Shown here one piece after another: positions 51,340 through 59,700 of a DNA stretch of 64,000 nucleotides (position 1 is the first letter of the stretch; the number at the start of each line of letters is the position of its first letter). The stretch is from Aquipseudomonas alcaligenes MRY13-0052 (GTDB lineage Bacteria > Pseudomonadota > Gammaproteobacteria > Pseudomonadales > Pseudomonadaceae), in NCBI GenBank assembly GCA_000474255.1, contig BATO01000018.1:23437-87436 (forward strand), read 5' to 3'. A model generated the notes under the pieces. It was not told where the DNA came from, did not search any database, and saw only the letters and a list, made by a program, of their open reading frames with translations. The position numbers and the translations under genes are program-made.

Positions 51340-51927
51340 ATGTCCTTCGCTGAGCAACTGTCCCGCCTGCAAGCCTTCCTCGATGCCGATGACCTGCACG
51401 AAGAAGCCCTGGACTACGTGGCCGCCCATGGCTACCTGACCGCCCTGTGCATCTGCCCGGACCAGGTTCCGGAGCGCGAGTGGATCGACGCCCTGTTCGC
51501 CGAGCCGCCGCACTACCGCAGCGACGCCGAGCGCGAGGAGATCGAAGCCACCCTGCTGCTGCTCAAGGCCCACATCGCCCGCCAGCTGGCCAGCGACGAA
51601 GACCCGGAGATGCCCTGCGACCTCGACCTGGGCGACGACCCGGATGATTCCGACCTGCGCGGCTGGTGCATCGGCTTCATGGAAGGCGTGTTCCTGCGCG
51701 AGGCCGTGTGGTTCGAGGAATCCGAAGAGGAAGTCAGCGAGCTGCTGCTGCCGATCATGGTCGGCTCCGGCCTGTTCGACGAGCAGCCCGAGTTCGCCGA
51801 CATCGCCGCCGACCGCAACCTGGTCGACGAGATGATCGAGCAGATCCCCGAGCTGCTGACCGCCCTGTTCCTGCTCTGCAACGCCCCCGAAGAGAAACCC
51901 GCACTGCTCAAGCCGCGCAGCCACTGA
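51340..51927 (+). CDS. YecA/UPF0149 family protein
   Basis: A 195-residue acidic helical protein with the UPF0149 pattern: LHGYLTALCIxP-like AAHGYLTALCICPDQVPEREW and RGWCIGFMEGVFLR. It lacks the C-terminal SEC-C zinc domain of E. coli YecA, so it may not share YecA's ribosome/SecA-linked metal binding. Function unknown. DUF454 follows after 13 nt, making a probable two-gene operon. Confidence 0.87.
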   Translation: MSFAEQLSRLQAFLDADDLHEEALDYVAAHGYLTALCICPDQVPEREWIDALFAEPPHYRSDAEREEIEATLLLLKAHIARQLASDEDPEMPCDLDLGDDPDDSDLRGWCIGFMEGVFLREAVWFEESEEEVSELLLPIMVGSGLFDEQPEFADIAADRNLVDEMIEQIPELLTALFLLCNAPEEKPALLKPRSH

Positions 51928-51940
51928 GCAGGTCGCGCTG

Positions 51941-52342
51941 ATGGCGCACGGTGACATCCGCCAGAGCCGCAACCCGGCAGTACGCTACGTACTGCTGGTG
52001 GTCGGCTGGCTCGCCGTCGCCCTGGGTGTGATCGGCATCTTCCTGCCGGTGCTGCCGACCACGCCCTTTCTCCTCCTCGCCGCGGCCTGTTTCGTACGCA
52101 GTTCGCAGCGGTTCTACCTCTGGCTGGTCAACCACAAGCACCTCGGTCCCTGGATCAGGGACTACCTCGAAGGCAACGGCATCCCGCTCAAGGGCAAGGT
52201 CTACGCCATCGGCCTGATGTGGGTCAGCATCGCCTTCTCCTGCTACCTCGTGCCCCTGCCCTGGGCGCGCGGCTTCATGCTCACCAGCGCCGTGCTGGTC
52301 ACCGTCTACATCCTGCGCCAGAAGACCCTGGACCGCGGCTGA
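51941..52342 (+). CDS. YbaN family (DUF454) membrane protein
   Basis: A 133-residue inner-membrane protein with the family motif GVIGIFLPVLPTTPFLLLAA and RSSQRFYLWLVNHKHLGPWIRDY between hydrophobic helices. About three to four TM segments. Function unknown. It lies between the yecA-like gene and lapG. Confidence 0.87.
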   Translation: MAHGDIRQSRNPAVRYVLLVVGWLAVALGVIGIFLPVLPTTPFLLLAAACFVRSSQRFYLWLVNHKHLGPWIRDYLEGNGIPLKGKVYAIGLMWVSIAFSCYLVPLPWARGFMLTSAVLVTVYILRQKTLDRG

Positions 52343-52427
52343 AGCCCGCCCCGAAACATCGCCCAAGCCCACCGGCAAAAAGCCCGACCACCACCTAGAC
52401 TGCACTGATCCAAGGGCGGAGACCCTG

Positions 52428-53114
52428 ATGATGCGGCTAGGGCGGCGTGCGAAAGCGAAGCAAGGACGGCCACGGACGACGTGGCTGGCCCTGCTCGCCT
52501 GCCTGCTGGTCTCGGCGGTCGCCGCCAACTGGGATTTCGGCCTGATCCTGCAAAACGCGCAGAAGCGCTACGGCAGCCTCGGCACCGCCAAGGAACGCAT
52601 CGAAGCCTGGAGCGTGCTGATCGACGGCAGCGGCGCATTGCCGGAGAAAGACAAGCTCGCCGCCGTCAATCGCTTCTTCAATCGCCAGCTGCGCTTCGTC
52701 GACGACCAGCGCAACTGGGGCCAGAACGACTACTGGGCCACCCCCGTCGAAGCCCTGGTCAAGGGCGCCGGCGACTGCGAGGACTACTCCATCGCCAAGT
52801 ACTTCACCCTGCGCCGCCTCGGCATCCCGTCCGAGAAGCTGCGCATCACCTACGTCAAGGCGCTCAACTACAACCAGGCGCACATGGTGCTCACCTACTA
52901 CGCCAGCCCCAGCTCAGACCCGCTGGTGCTGGACAACCTGATCGGCGAAATAAGGCCGGCCTCGCAACGCAAGGACCTGCTGCCCGTGTACGCCTTCAAC
53001 GCCGAAGGCCTGTACACCGCCGGCAAGCGCAGTGGTGACAGCAAGAAGCTTTCGCGCTGGCAGGACATCCTGCAAAAGATGCGCGCCGAAGGCTTCGCCA
53101 TTGGAGAGGGATAG
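52428..53114 (+). CDS. lapG: Periplasmic cysteine protease LapG
   Basis: A calcium-dependent transglutaminase-like cysteine protease (BTLCP) that cleaves the N-terminus of LapA-type adhesins and frees them from the cell surface. It is 228 residues with an N-terminal export/anchor helix (LALLACLLVSAVAA). The triad is C117 in GAGDCEDYSIAK, H152 in NQAHMVL and D169 in VLDNLIG; the DCED acidic residues are the calcium site. lapD starts 3 nt later, and the gene order lapG-lapD is the usual one. GGAG precedes the ATG. Confidence 0.93.
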   Translation: MMRLGRRAKAKQGRPRTTWLALLACLLVSAVAANWDFGLILQNAQKRYGSLGTAKERIEAWSVLIDGSGALPEKDKLAAVNRFFNRQLRFVDDQRNWGQNDYWATPVEALVKGAGDCEDYSIAKYFTLRRLGIPSEKLRITYVKALNYNQAHMVLTYYASPSSDPLVLDNLIGEIRPASQRKDLLPVYAFNAEGLYTAGKRSGDSKKLSRWQDILQKMRAEGFAIGEG

Positions 53115-53117
53115 ACG

Positions 53118-55073
53118 ATGTCGTTACTCAAGCAGCTGTTTCTGGCGATCTGCCTGTTCCTGGTGGTGGCCTTCACCGGCAGCTTCCTCGCCGGGGTGGA
53201 AAGCTCCCGGGAACAGCTACGCAGCCAGTTGCGCTCCCACGCCCAGGACGCCGCCACCGCCCTCGCCCTGTCCATGACGCCCCACGTGGACGACCCGGCG
53301 ATGATCGAGCTGATGGTCAGCTCGATCTTCGACAGCGGCTACTTCGCGCGCATCCGCGTGGTCAACATCGCCGATGAACAGGTCATCGTCGAACGCCAGG
53401 CCGACCCGACCTCGGAAAAGGTCCCCGCCTGGTTCGTGAAGCTGGTCGACCTGCGCGCCCAGGGCGGCGACGCCCTGATCATGCGCGGCTGGGAACAGGC
53501 CGCGCGGGTCGAGGTGCTCAGCCACCCGCAATTCGCCCTGGCCAAACTGTGGGACAGCGCCATCGGCAGCCTGCTCTGGCTGCTGCTCTGCGGGCTGGTC
53601 AGCGCCGTGCTCGGCGGCTTCCTCCTGCGCACCCAGCTGCGCCCGCTGGACAACATGGTGCAGCAGGCCCAGGCCATCAGCCGCCGCGAATTCCTCACCC
53701 TGCCCAAGGTGCCGCGCACCCCCGAGCTCAAGCGCGTGGTGCTGGCCATGAACCAGATGGTCGACAAGCTCAAGACCCTTTTCGCCGAAGAAGCCGCGCG
53801 CAGCGAGAAGCTGCGCGAAGAGGCCTACCAGGACAGCCTCACCGGCCTGGCCAACCGCCGTCAGTTCGACATCCGCCTGGGCAACCAGCTGGCCGTGGCC
53901 GAGCAGAACGCCGCCGGCTACCTGGTGCTGCTGCGGGTCAACGACCTCGGCGGCCTCAACCAGCGCCTCGGCGGCCAGCGCACCGACGCCCTGATCGGCG
54001 AGATCGGCGAACTGCTGAAGAAAGTCCTGGAAGACCGCGGCAACCCCGACTGGCTGGCCGCCCGCAGCCGGGGCGGTGAATTCACCCTGCTCGCCCCCGG
54101 CCTGGTCAACGACGACGCCGACCTCCTCGCCCAAAGCCTCAGCGACGCCCTGGAAAGCCTGCGCAGCACCGGCGCCAGCGACTGCACCCCGGTGGCCCAC
54201 CTGGGCATCGCCGCCTTCCGCCCCGGCGAGGACGCCGCCAGCGTCATCGGTCGCGCCGACCAGGCCCTGGCCCAGGCGCAAAGCAACCCGACACACCCCT
54301 GGGAACGCCTCGACGACTACCAGGCCGCGCCCAATCAGGGCCTGCACAGCTGGCGCGCGTGGATCGACGAAGCCCTTCAGCAAGGCAAGCTGCAGCTCTA
54401 CTTCCAGCCCGTGGCCGACTGCGCCGATACCGGCAAGCTGTTGCACCGCAAGGTTCTCGCGCGCCTGCTCGACCCGCAGGGCGAAGCCGTGGCCGCCGGC
54501 CGCTTCCTGCCCTGGATCGAACGCCTGGGCTGGGCCGCGCGCTTCGACCTGGCGATGCTCGAACACACCCTCACCCACCTGGAGCAGCACCCCGAACCGC
54601 TGGCCCTGAGCCTCTCCGCCGCCACCCTGCGCGAGCCCGCCAGCCAGGAACGCCTGCTCGCCATGCTCCGCGCCCACCCGCAGCACGCCGACCTGATGAC
54701 CCTGGAAGTGGACGAGCGCTTCCTGCCGCCCCCCGCCGCTCTGGAGCAGCTCAGCCAGGCGGTACGCGAAGCCGGCTTCCACCTCGGCCTGCAACACTTC
54801 GGCGGGCGCTTCAGCCTGATCGGCAACCTCACCCACCTGGGGCTGGCCTACCTGAAGATCGACGGCACCTACATCCGCGCCATCGACCAGGAGAACGACA
54901 AGCGCATGTTCATCGAAGCGATGTACCGCGCCACCAACAGCATCGACCTGCCATTGATCGCCGAGATGGTGGAAACCCCGGGCGAGCTGGCCGTGCTCGG
55001 CGAGCTGGGCATCCAGGGCGCCATGGGCCGCCTCATCGGGCCCCCCGCCCCCTGGAGCGAAATCCAGGCCTGA
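53118..55073 (+). CDS. lapD: c-di-GMP receptor LapD (degenerate GGDEF-EAL)
   Basis: Inner-membrane receptor that binds cytoplasmic c-di-GMP and then sequesters LapG in the periplasm, protecting the adhesin. It is 651 residues: TM1 (7-26), the periplasmic LapD/MoxY domain with W125 in RGWEQA (the LapG-contacting Trp of P. fluorescens LapD), TM2 (about 150-172), HAMP, a degenerate GGDEF (RSRGGEF) and a degenerate EAL in which EAL is replaced by KVLAR. Both catalytic sites are lost, as expected for a receptor. Confidence 0.94.
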   Translation: MSLLKQLFLAICLFLVVAFTGSFLAGVESSREQLRSQLRSHAQDAATALALSMTPHVDDPAMIELMVSSIFDSGYFARIRVVNIADEQVIVERQADPTSEKVPAWFVKLVDLRAQGGDALIMRGWEQAARVEVLSHPQFALAKLWDSAIGSLLWLLLCGLVSAVLGGFLLRTQLRPLDNMVQQAQAISRREFLTLPKVPRTPELKRVVLAMNQMVDKLKTLFAEEAARSEKLREEAYQDSLTGLANRRQFDIRLGNQLAVAEQNAAGYLVLLRVNDLGGLNQRLGGQRTDALIGEIGELLKKVLEDRGNPDWLAARSRGGEFTLLAPGLVNDDADLLAQSLSDALESLRSTGASDCTPVAHLGIAAFRPGEDAASVIGRADQALAQAQSNPTHPWERLDDYQAAPNQGLHSWRAWIDEALQQGKLQLYFQPVADCADTGKLLHRKVLARLLDPQGEAVAAGRFLPWIERLGWAARFDLAMLEHTLTHLEQHPEPLALSLSAATLREPASQERLLAMLRAHPQHADLMTLEVDERFLPPPAALEQLSQAVREAGFHLGLQHFGGRFSLIGNLTHLGLAYLKIDGTYIRAIDQENDKRMFIEAMYRATNSIDLPLIAEMVETPGELAVLGELGIQGAMGRLIGPPAPWSEIQA

Positions 55074-55094
55074 TGAATGTTGGCCGGCGGCGCA

Positions 55095-55155
55095 CCCGTG
55101 GGAGCGGTTTCAACCGCGAAAACCCAGGCACCCGGCCCAGCCCTTTTCGCGAATG
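55095..55155. repeat. REP-like element (GTGGGAGCGG type), copy 1
   Basis: A 25-nt core (55095-55119) with palindrome GCGGTTTCAACCGC is identical to 56281-56305, and the similarity continues in both copies through CCCAGGCAC and AGCCCTTTT for about 60 nt. It follows lapD. Confidence 0.7.
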
Positions 55156-55522
55156 AATTGGCTATGTCTGCGTTAAGTGTTGCTAGAGGATTTGAGTCCA
55201 GCTGATTGCCGAGCTCTGGTGATGTTTCTGGTTTCGCCCACCCGGGCGAGTCCCTTTTCTCAGTCGTCGGGATGCCGAACCACAGAAAAGGAACCAAAAG
55301 GGCTTGCCCCATCATCCGGCCCCGGCTTCGCCGGGGCTCCCTCACTCCATCGTCGCTCTGGGGGCCGGCGCGATGGGCCATCCATGGCCTGGCGCGCCTC
55401 TCGCGGCATCCATGCCGCTCGTCCCCCGGCGCAACGACTGCGTTCGGCCTCCTGGAGGGGCCTTGGCGGTTGCTCCAACTTTCTTCGTCCAGCGCATCGC
55501 CACGTGGTGCGCACAGGCTTTC

Positions 55523-55557
55523 GTAGGATGGTGTAGAGCGAAGCGAAACCCATGGGG
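55523..55557. repeat. Dispersed GTAGGATGG-type repeat
   Basis: The segment GTAGGATGGTGTAGAGCGA followed by AGCGAAACCCATGGGG resembles a word set common in pseudomonad intergenic DNA (GTAGGATGGGT...GCGAAACCCAT). Only one copy occurs in this window, so the call depends on recalled pattern knowledge. Confidence 0.4.
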
Positions 55558-55696
55558 TGGCGGTGGCACGAACCCTTGGGCGCCCGGAAAGGGTCGTGCT
55601 TGAGCGCCTGCATTAAAACCACAACAGCTAACGCCGACAGAGCCAATGAATTCGCTCCCACAACCCAGGGTGGGCTTCAGCCCACCAGGCCGTCCG

Positions 55697-55726
55697 CAAA
55701 AGAAAACGCCCGCATCTGCGGGCGTT
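55697..55726 (-). terminator. Rho-independent terminator of the Asp-rich repeat gene
   Basis: AACGCCCGCA and TGCGGGCGTT (55705-55714 with 55717-55726) form a perfect 10-bp stem with a 2-nt gap, followed on the minus strand by TTCTTTT. It lies 20 nt past the stop codon of the repeat protein, supporting that gene as real. Confidence 0.85.
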
Positions 55727-55746
55727 CTCGTTACGGGTGGAGCCGC

Positions 55747-56130
55747 TTAATCGTCACGGTTGGTGTCGTTGTCGCTGTCATGGTCACTGCCACCGAACTG
55801 GGCGTCACGGTAACCATCGTTGTCCAGATCATGGTCACTGCCGCCGAACTGCGCATCGCGATAACCATCGTTGTCCTGGTCATGGTCGCTGCCACCGAAC
55901 TCGGCATCGCGATAGCCGTCGTTGTCCAGGTCATGGTCACTGCCGCCGAACTGGGCATCGCGGTAGCCGTCGTTGTCCAGGTCGTGGTCGCTGCCACCGA
56001 ACTGGGCATCACGATAGCCATCGTTATCCAGGTCGTAATCCACCGCATGGGCCGTCACCGCCCCAAGCGCCACCACAGTCAAAAGCACGCCCAACACTCG
56101 TCTGGTGAAGACACCCGCTTTTGTCGCCAT
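55747..56130 (-). CDS. Exported DxDxDG tandem-repeat protein, unknown function
   Basis: A 127-residue protein with a signal peptide (about 1-29, ending AVTAHA) and then five copies of a 17-residue repeat, DLDNDGYRDAQFGGSDH, plus a partial sixth ending DTNRDD. Each unit has the DxDxDGxxD arrangement of calcium-binding loops (dockerin, thrombospondin type 3 or EF-hand type), so calcium binding is predicted. Copies differ by single residues (Q/E, L/Q/S). No family is recognised. ATG 56130 begins the signal peptide; AGGAG lies 11 nt upstream. It has its own terminator and sits between lapD and a calcium-dependent RTX adhesin on the adhesin's strand. Confidence 0.72.
   Translation of the reverse strand: MATKAGVFTRRVLGVLLTVVALGAVTAHAVDYDLDNDGYRDAQFGGSDHDLDNDGYRDAQFGGSDHDLDNDGYRDAEFGGSDHDQDNDGYRDAQFGGSDHDLDNDGYRDAQFGGSDHDSDNDTNRDD
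55750..56034 (-). repeat. 51-bp in-frame tandem repeat (5.6 copies)
   Basis: The DNA behind the Asp-rich protein is a 51-bp unit repeated head to tail, with copies differing at a few, mostly silent, positions. Such arrays expand and contract by slippage, so copy number probably varies among strains. Confidence 0.85.
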
Positions 56131-56280
56131 CTCGCGTATCGCTCCTGAAGAGGACATGACGGCCGCAACCCGGGTCACCCTCGGTGAACCGAGGAGCCGT
56201 CGCGCAATAGAACGCAACGGCAGGCGCCGGTTCTGTCGCCTCCGGGGCATTATCTTTTGCCATTCATTTCAGGAGGAAAA

Positions 56281-56341
56281 CCCGTGGGAGCGGTTTCAAC
56301 CGCGATGAGCCCAGGCACGCATCCAAGCCCTTTTGCGCATG
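56281..56341. repeat. REP-like element (GTGGGAGCGG type), copy 2
   Basis: The second copy of the element at 55095, in the same orientation, about 1.2 kb away. Together the two copies bracket the Asp-rich repeat gene and its terminator. Confidence 0.7.
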
Positions 56342-56366
56342 GGCACCGCCCCACGGCGACCGTGGC

Positions 56367-56705
56367 TCAATACGGCAAACGCCCCTCGTCCTGCACCAGG
56401 CTGCCGAGCCCCTCCACCTGGGCGCGGGCCTGGGCGCGGTGCTGGAGCTTGGTGCGCGCGGCCTCGGGCAGGTCGGTGTAGCGCATCACGCCACGGTCGA
56501 CGAGGACACTGACAAGGTCCTCGATCACCCGCACCAGCTCCAGGTCGGAATGCTGCAGCGACATCAGGTGCTCGTGCAGCGAACGGCTGGCCAGCCAGCT
56601 CTGCACCTCCGGATCTGCGGCCGGCATGCTGTGGGTCATGTGCTCGAAAGGCTCCGACTCGACCCGCAGCACCCGGCCCCGCTCATCTCGCTGTACGTAC
56701 ACCAT
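56367..56705 (-). CDS. Small conserved protein of unknown function
   Basis: A 112-residue acidic, mostly helical soluble protein starting MVYVQRDERGRVLRVESEPF, with SLQHSDLELVRVIEDLVSVL and VMRYTDLPEAARTKLQHRAQAR. Similar Pseudomonas proteins are sometimes mislabelled tryptophan synthase beta; nothing here supports that. ATG 56705 has GGGGAG about 9 nt upstream. It starts 24 nt after the adhesin terminator on the same strand, so it has its own promoter or depends on read-through. Confidence 0.75.
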   Translation of the reverse strand: MVYVQRDERGRVLRVESEPFEHMTHSMPAADPEVQSWLASRSLHEHLMSLQHSDLELVRVIEDLVSVLVDRGVMRYTDLPEAARTKLQHRAQARAQVEGLGSLVQDEGRLPY

Positions 56706-56728
56706 GGACTGCTCTCCCCAATCCGCAT

Positions 56729-56762
56729 AAAAAAGGCCCGCCACCCGGAGAGGTGGCGGGCC
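56729..56762 (-). terminator. Rho-independent terminator of the adhesin gene
   Basis: The stem GGCCCGCCACC/GGTGGCGGGCC (56735-56745 with 56752-56762) with a 6-nt loop is followed on the minus strand by TTTTTT. It lies 17 nt past the adhesin stop. Confidence 0.9.
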
Positions 56763-56778
56763 GCTTCGTTTACAGAGC

Positions 56779-59700
56779 TTAGACGTCAACCTTCAACGTG
56801 CCATCGCCCAGCATGCCGGAGATCACACCGCCAGCATCCGCCACCCCGTAGGAGGTTTGCAGGTTGATGCCGTCCAGCACGATGGTCGGCCCCGTGGCCC
56901 CGGCACCGGCGCCATTGGAGTCCACCGTGATGGTGGTGCTGGCCCCGAAGCTGAAGGTCAGGTACTGGCTCAGGCTGCCCAGGTTGGCATGTTCGCCGGA
57001 GAGCAGCTGGGACAGGTCCAGCGAATCCACACCCTTGGTGAAGTCGGTGATATGGGTCAGCCCCGTCTCGCCCGCCTGCCACTTGAAGGTGTCGGCCCCG
57101 TCGCCGCCACTGAGGATGTCGTTGCCACCGTTGCCGATCAGGGTGTCGTTGCCCGCCAACCCGCTCAGCGTGTTGTCACCGGAGTTGCCGGTGAGCACAT
57201 CGCCGAAGTTGGAGCCGATCAGGTTCTCGATCCCCGACAGGGTGTCGGTGCCCGCACCGCCGGTGTTCTGCGCTGCTGCGGAAGCCAGGCTCACCGTTAC
57301 CCCGGAGGTGGCGTCGATGTAGCTGGCGGTGTCGATCCCGCCGCCGCCGTTGAGGGCATCGTTGCCGGCGCCCCCCACCAGCAGGTCGTTGCCGTTACCA
57401 CCGTTGAGGGTGTCATCACCCACGCCACCGATCAGCACATCGTTGCCACTGCCACCGGCCAGCGTGTTCCCGAGAGCACTGTTGTCGATGACGATCTGGT
57501 CGCTGCTGTCACCCGAACTGCCAAGGGTGCCGCTGTTGTCGCGGTCGACATCGACCGTGGTCGAGCCACTGACGGCGCCCTGCTCATCCTTGGTGGTGTA
57601 GGTGAACGAGCCGCCCACCGAGCCGCTGTCGGTGAAGCTGGTGGTGCCCGCCAGCCCGCTGCCGCTGTGGGAGACCGAACCACCGCTGGCACCGCCGACG
57701 CTGTTCAGCGAAAGGACATTGCTGTCTGCATCGCTGTCGTTCCACAGCAGCGCCCAGTCCGGCACCACCACCGAGGCGTTGTAGGCCACCACGTGGTCGG
57801 CGTTGGCGACCGGTGCATCGTTCACGGCATTGAGGTGCACGTAGGCGATGGCCGAGGCGCTGTCGACGCCGCCGTTGGCGGTGCCGTCGCCATCCTTGAC
57901 GGTGAAGCTCAGGGTACGGTCCAGGGTGGACGGGTTGTCGGAGGTGTTGGCGTAGGCGATCTGCTGGATCAGCGCCTGGACCACGGCGAGGGTCGCCAGG
58001 TTGTTGGTGAAGCTGATCGTCAGGCTGCTGCCGTTGGTGCCGCCGGCGATGGTGCCGATGTTGGTGGAGCCGAGGCGCAGGTTGCTGCCGCTCACGTTGA
58101 GCTGGCCGCTACCGGTGCCCTGGTTGACCACCGACAGCTGGTCGGCTGCCGTGCCGTTGGCGGTGAAGGCCACCACCAGCGAGCCACCGTTGAAGTTCGG
58201 CGAGTCGACATCGCTCAGCGTGACGCTGCTGTCGATGATCTTCACGCCGGCGTTCTCGGTGTAGTTCAGCGTACCGCCCATGCCACCCAGCACCGGCGCA
58301 TCGTTCACCGCGGTGACGTTGAAGGTGATGGTGTTGGGGTTCGGGTCGAGGTTGACCCCGCCGTTGGCCGTGCCGCCGTCGTCCTGCACCTGGAAGGTGA
58401 GCTTGGCGTAGCCGGTGCCGCTGGCATTCGCCGCCGGGGTGAAGACCAGCTTGCCGGCGTTGATATCAGCCACCGAGACGGTGGTCCCGGCACTGATGGC
58501 GCTGCCGTTCAGGGTGAGCTGACCGGCGGTGGGCAGGGTGGTGATCTTCACGGCAGCCAGGCTGTCGCCCTCGTCATCGGAGAAGCCGAAGCTGCTCGCA
58601 CTGAGCACGTGGCTGGCATCTTCCAGCAGGCTGAGGGTCGCGTCCGCACCGGCCGGTGGGCTGTTGGCGTCGGTCACGTTGACCGTCAGGGTCGCGGTGT
58701 CGGTGGTGCCATCGGAATCCACCAGGCTGTAGCCAAACTGCTCGGTGAGGTTGCTGGTGAGCCCGTCGGGCGCCACGTAGCTCCACGCACCGGTGGCGAA
58801 GTTGAAGGTCAGCTTGCCGTGTTCCGGCGTCTCGATACCGGTCAGCACACTGCCGGAAATCGGCGAGCCGCTGCTCGGGGTGATGGTCGAGGTGCCGTTC
58901 CAGGTGTAGGTGACGCTGCCGATGGTGACCGACTTGATGTAGCCGGCCCCGTCAACGCCGTAGCTGTCGTCGTCCGCGGTACCGCTGACGCCATCGCTGC
59001 CCCAGAGCACGTTGCCGGAGACATCGCCACCGACCACCTGGCCGAGCAGCGCGTCCACCAGCTGGCCGAAGCCGGCCACGTTGAGCGGCGAACCCTGGCC
59101 GTCGAGGTCGACGTCCTGCAGGCGGGCATTGTTGATGCCGTCGCCGATGCCCACGGTGGTGACGTTGATGCCATTGCTGTCGACGAAGGTGTTCCAGGCC
59201 GTCGAGGTGGCATCCGTCAGCGAGTTGCCACCGGTACCGGTCTGCTCGTTGGGGTTGCCGTCGCTGATGAACACGACCTGGTTGCTCCAGCCCGAGATCG
59301 GGGTGTAGGCACTCATGGTCTGCTGGATACCTGCGGTGAAGTCGGTGTTGCCGTCGAACGGACGGACCCCACCGGCATTCGGGTTGAGGCTGTCGATCAG
59401 CGAGCTGAAGGCCTCGACGCTGGTGACCGGCACATAAGAGGTGGCGGTCGAGGAGAACGCCACGATCTGCAGCTGCACATGCCCCGAGGTGCCGTCGAAC
59501 AGCTCGGCGCCCGCCTGCTTGACCGCCGTCAGCATCTGGTTCAGCTCGGCGTTGTCGATGCTGCCGCTGAAGTCGAGGACAAAGACCACGTTGAAGTCCT
59601 GGCCATGGCCTTCGACCACGTTGGCGACATCGTTCTTGGCATCCGGCCCGTTGTCCACCGCCACCACCTTGATGGTGGTCTGCGCGGTGTTGGAATCGGT

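Larger units (their letters stand above)
55074..55696. other. Repeat-rich intergenic region downstream of lapD
   Basis: About 620 bp between lapD and the convergent repeat-protein gene. It contains a REP-like element at 55095, a palindrome-rich middle (CCCCGGCTTCGCCGGGG around 55320, further inverted GGCCATCC/GGATGGCC-like words near 55376) and a third repeat type at 55523-55557. Short open frames here have no start signals or recognisable similarity, so it is treated as non-coding; a decayed mobile or multicopy intergenic element is possible. Confidence 0.45.

Noticed and set aside
53118..55073. Catalytic diguanylate cyclase/phosphodiesterase reading of the GGDEF-EAL protein
   Set aside because: GGDEF is reduced to RGGEF and EAL is KVLAR; together with lapG adjacency and W125 it is the receptor LapD.
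55206..55603. Several 75-130 codon open frames in the lapD downstream gap
   Set aside because: They overlap in different frames, lack start signals and lie over palindromic repeats, so they are not called as genes.
55750..56034. Regular repeats that could suggest a CRISPR array
   Set aside because: The units are directly adjacent without spacers, are 51 bp long and encode an in-frame 17-residue repeat.
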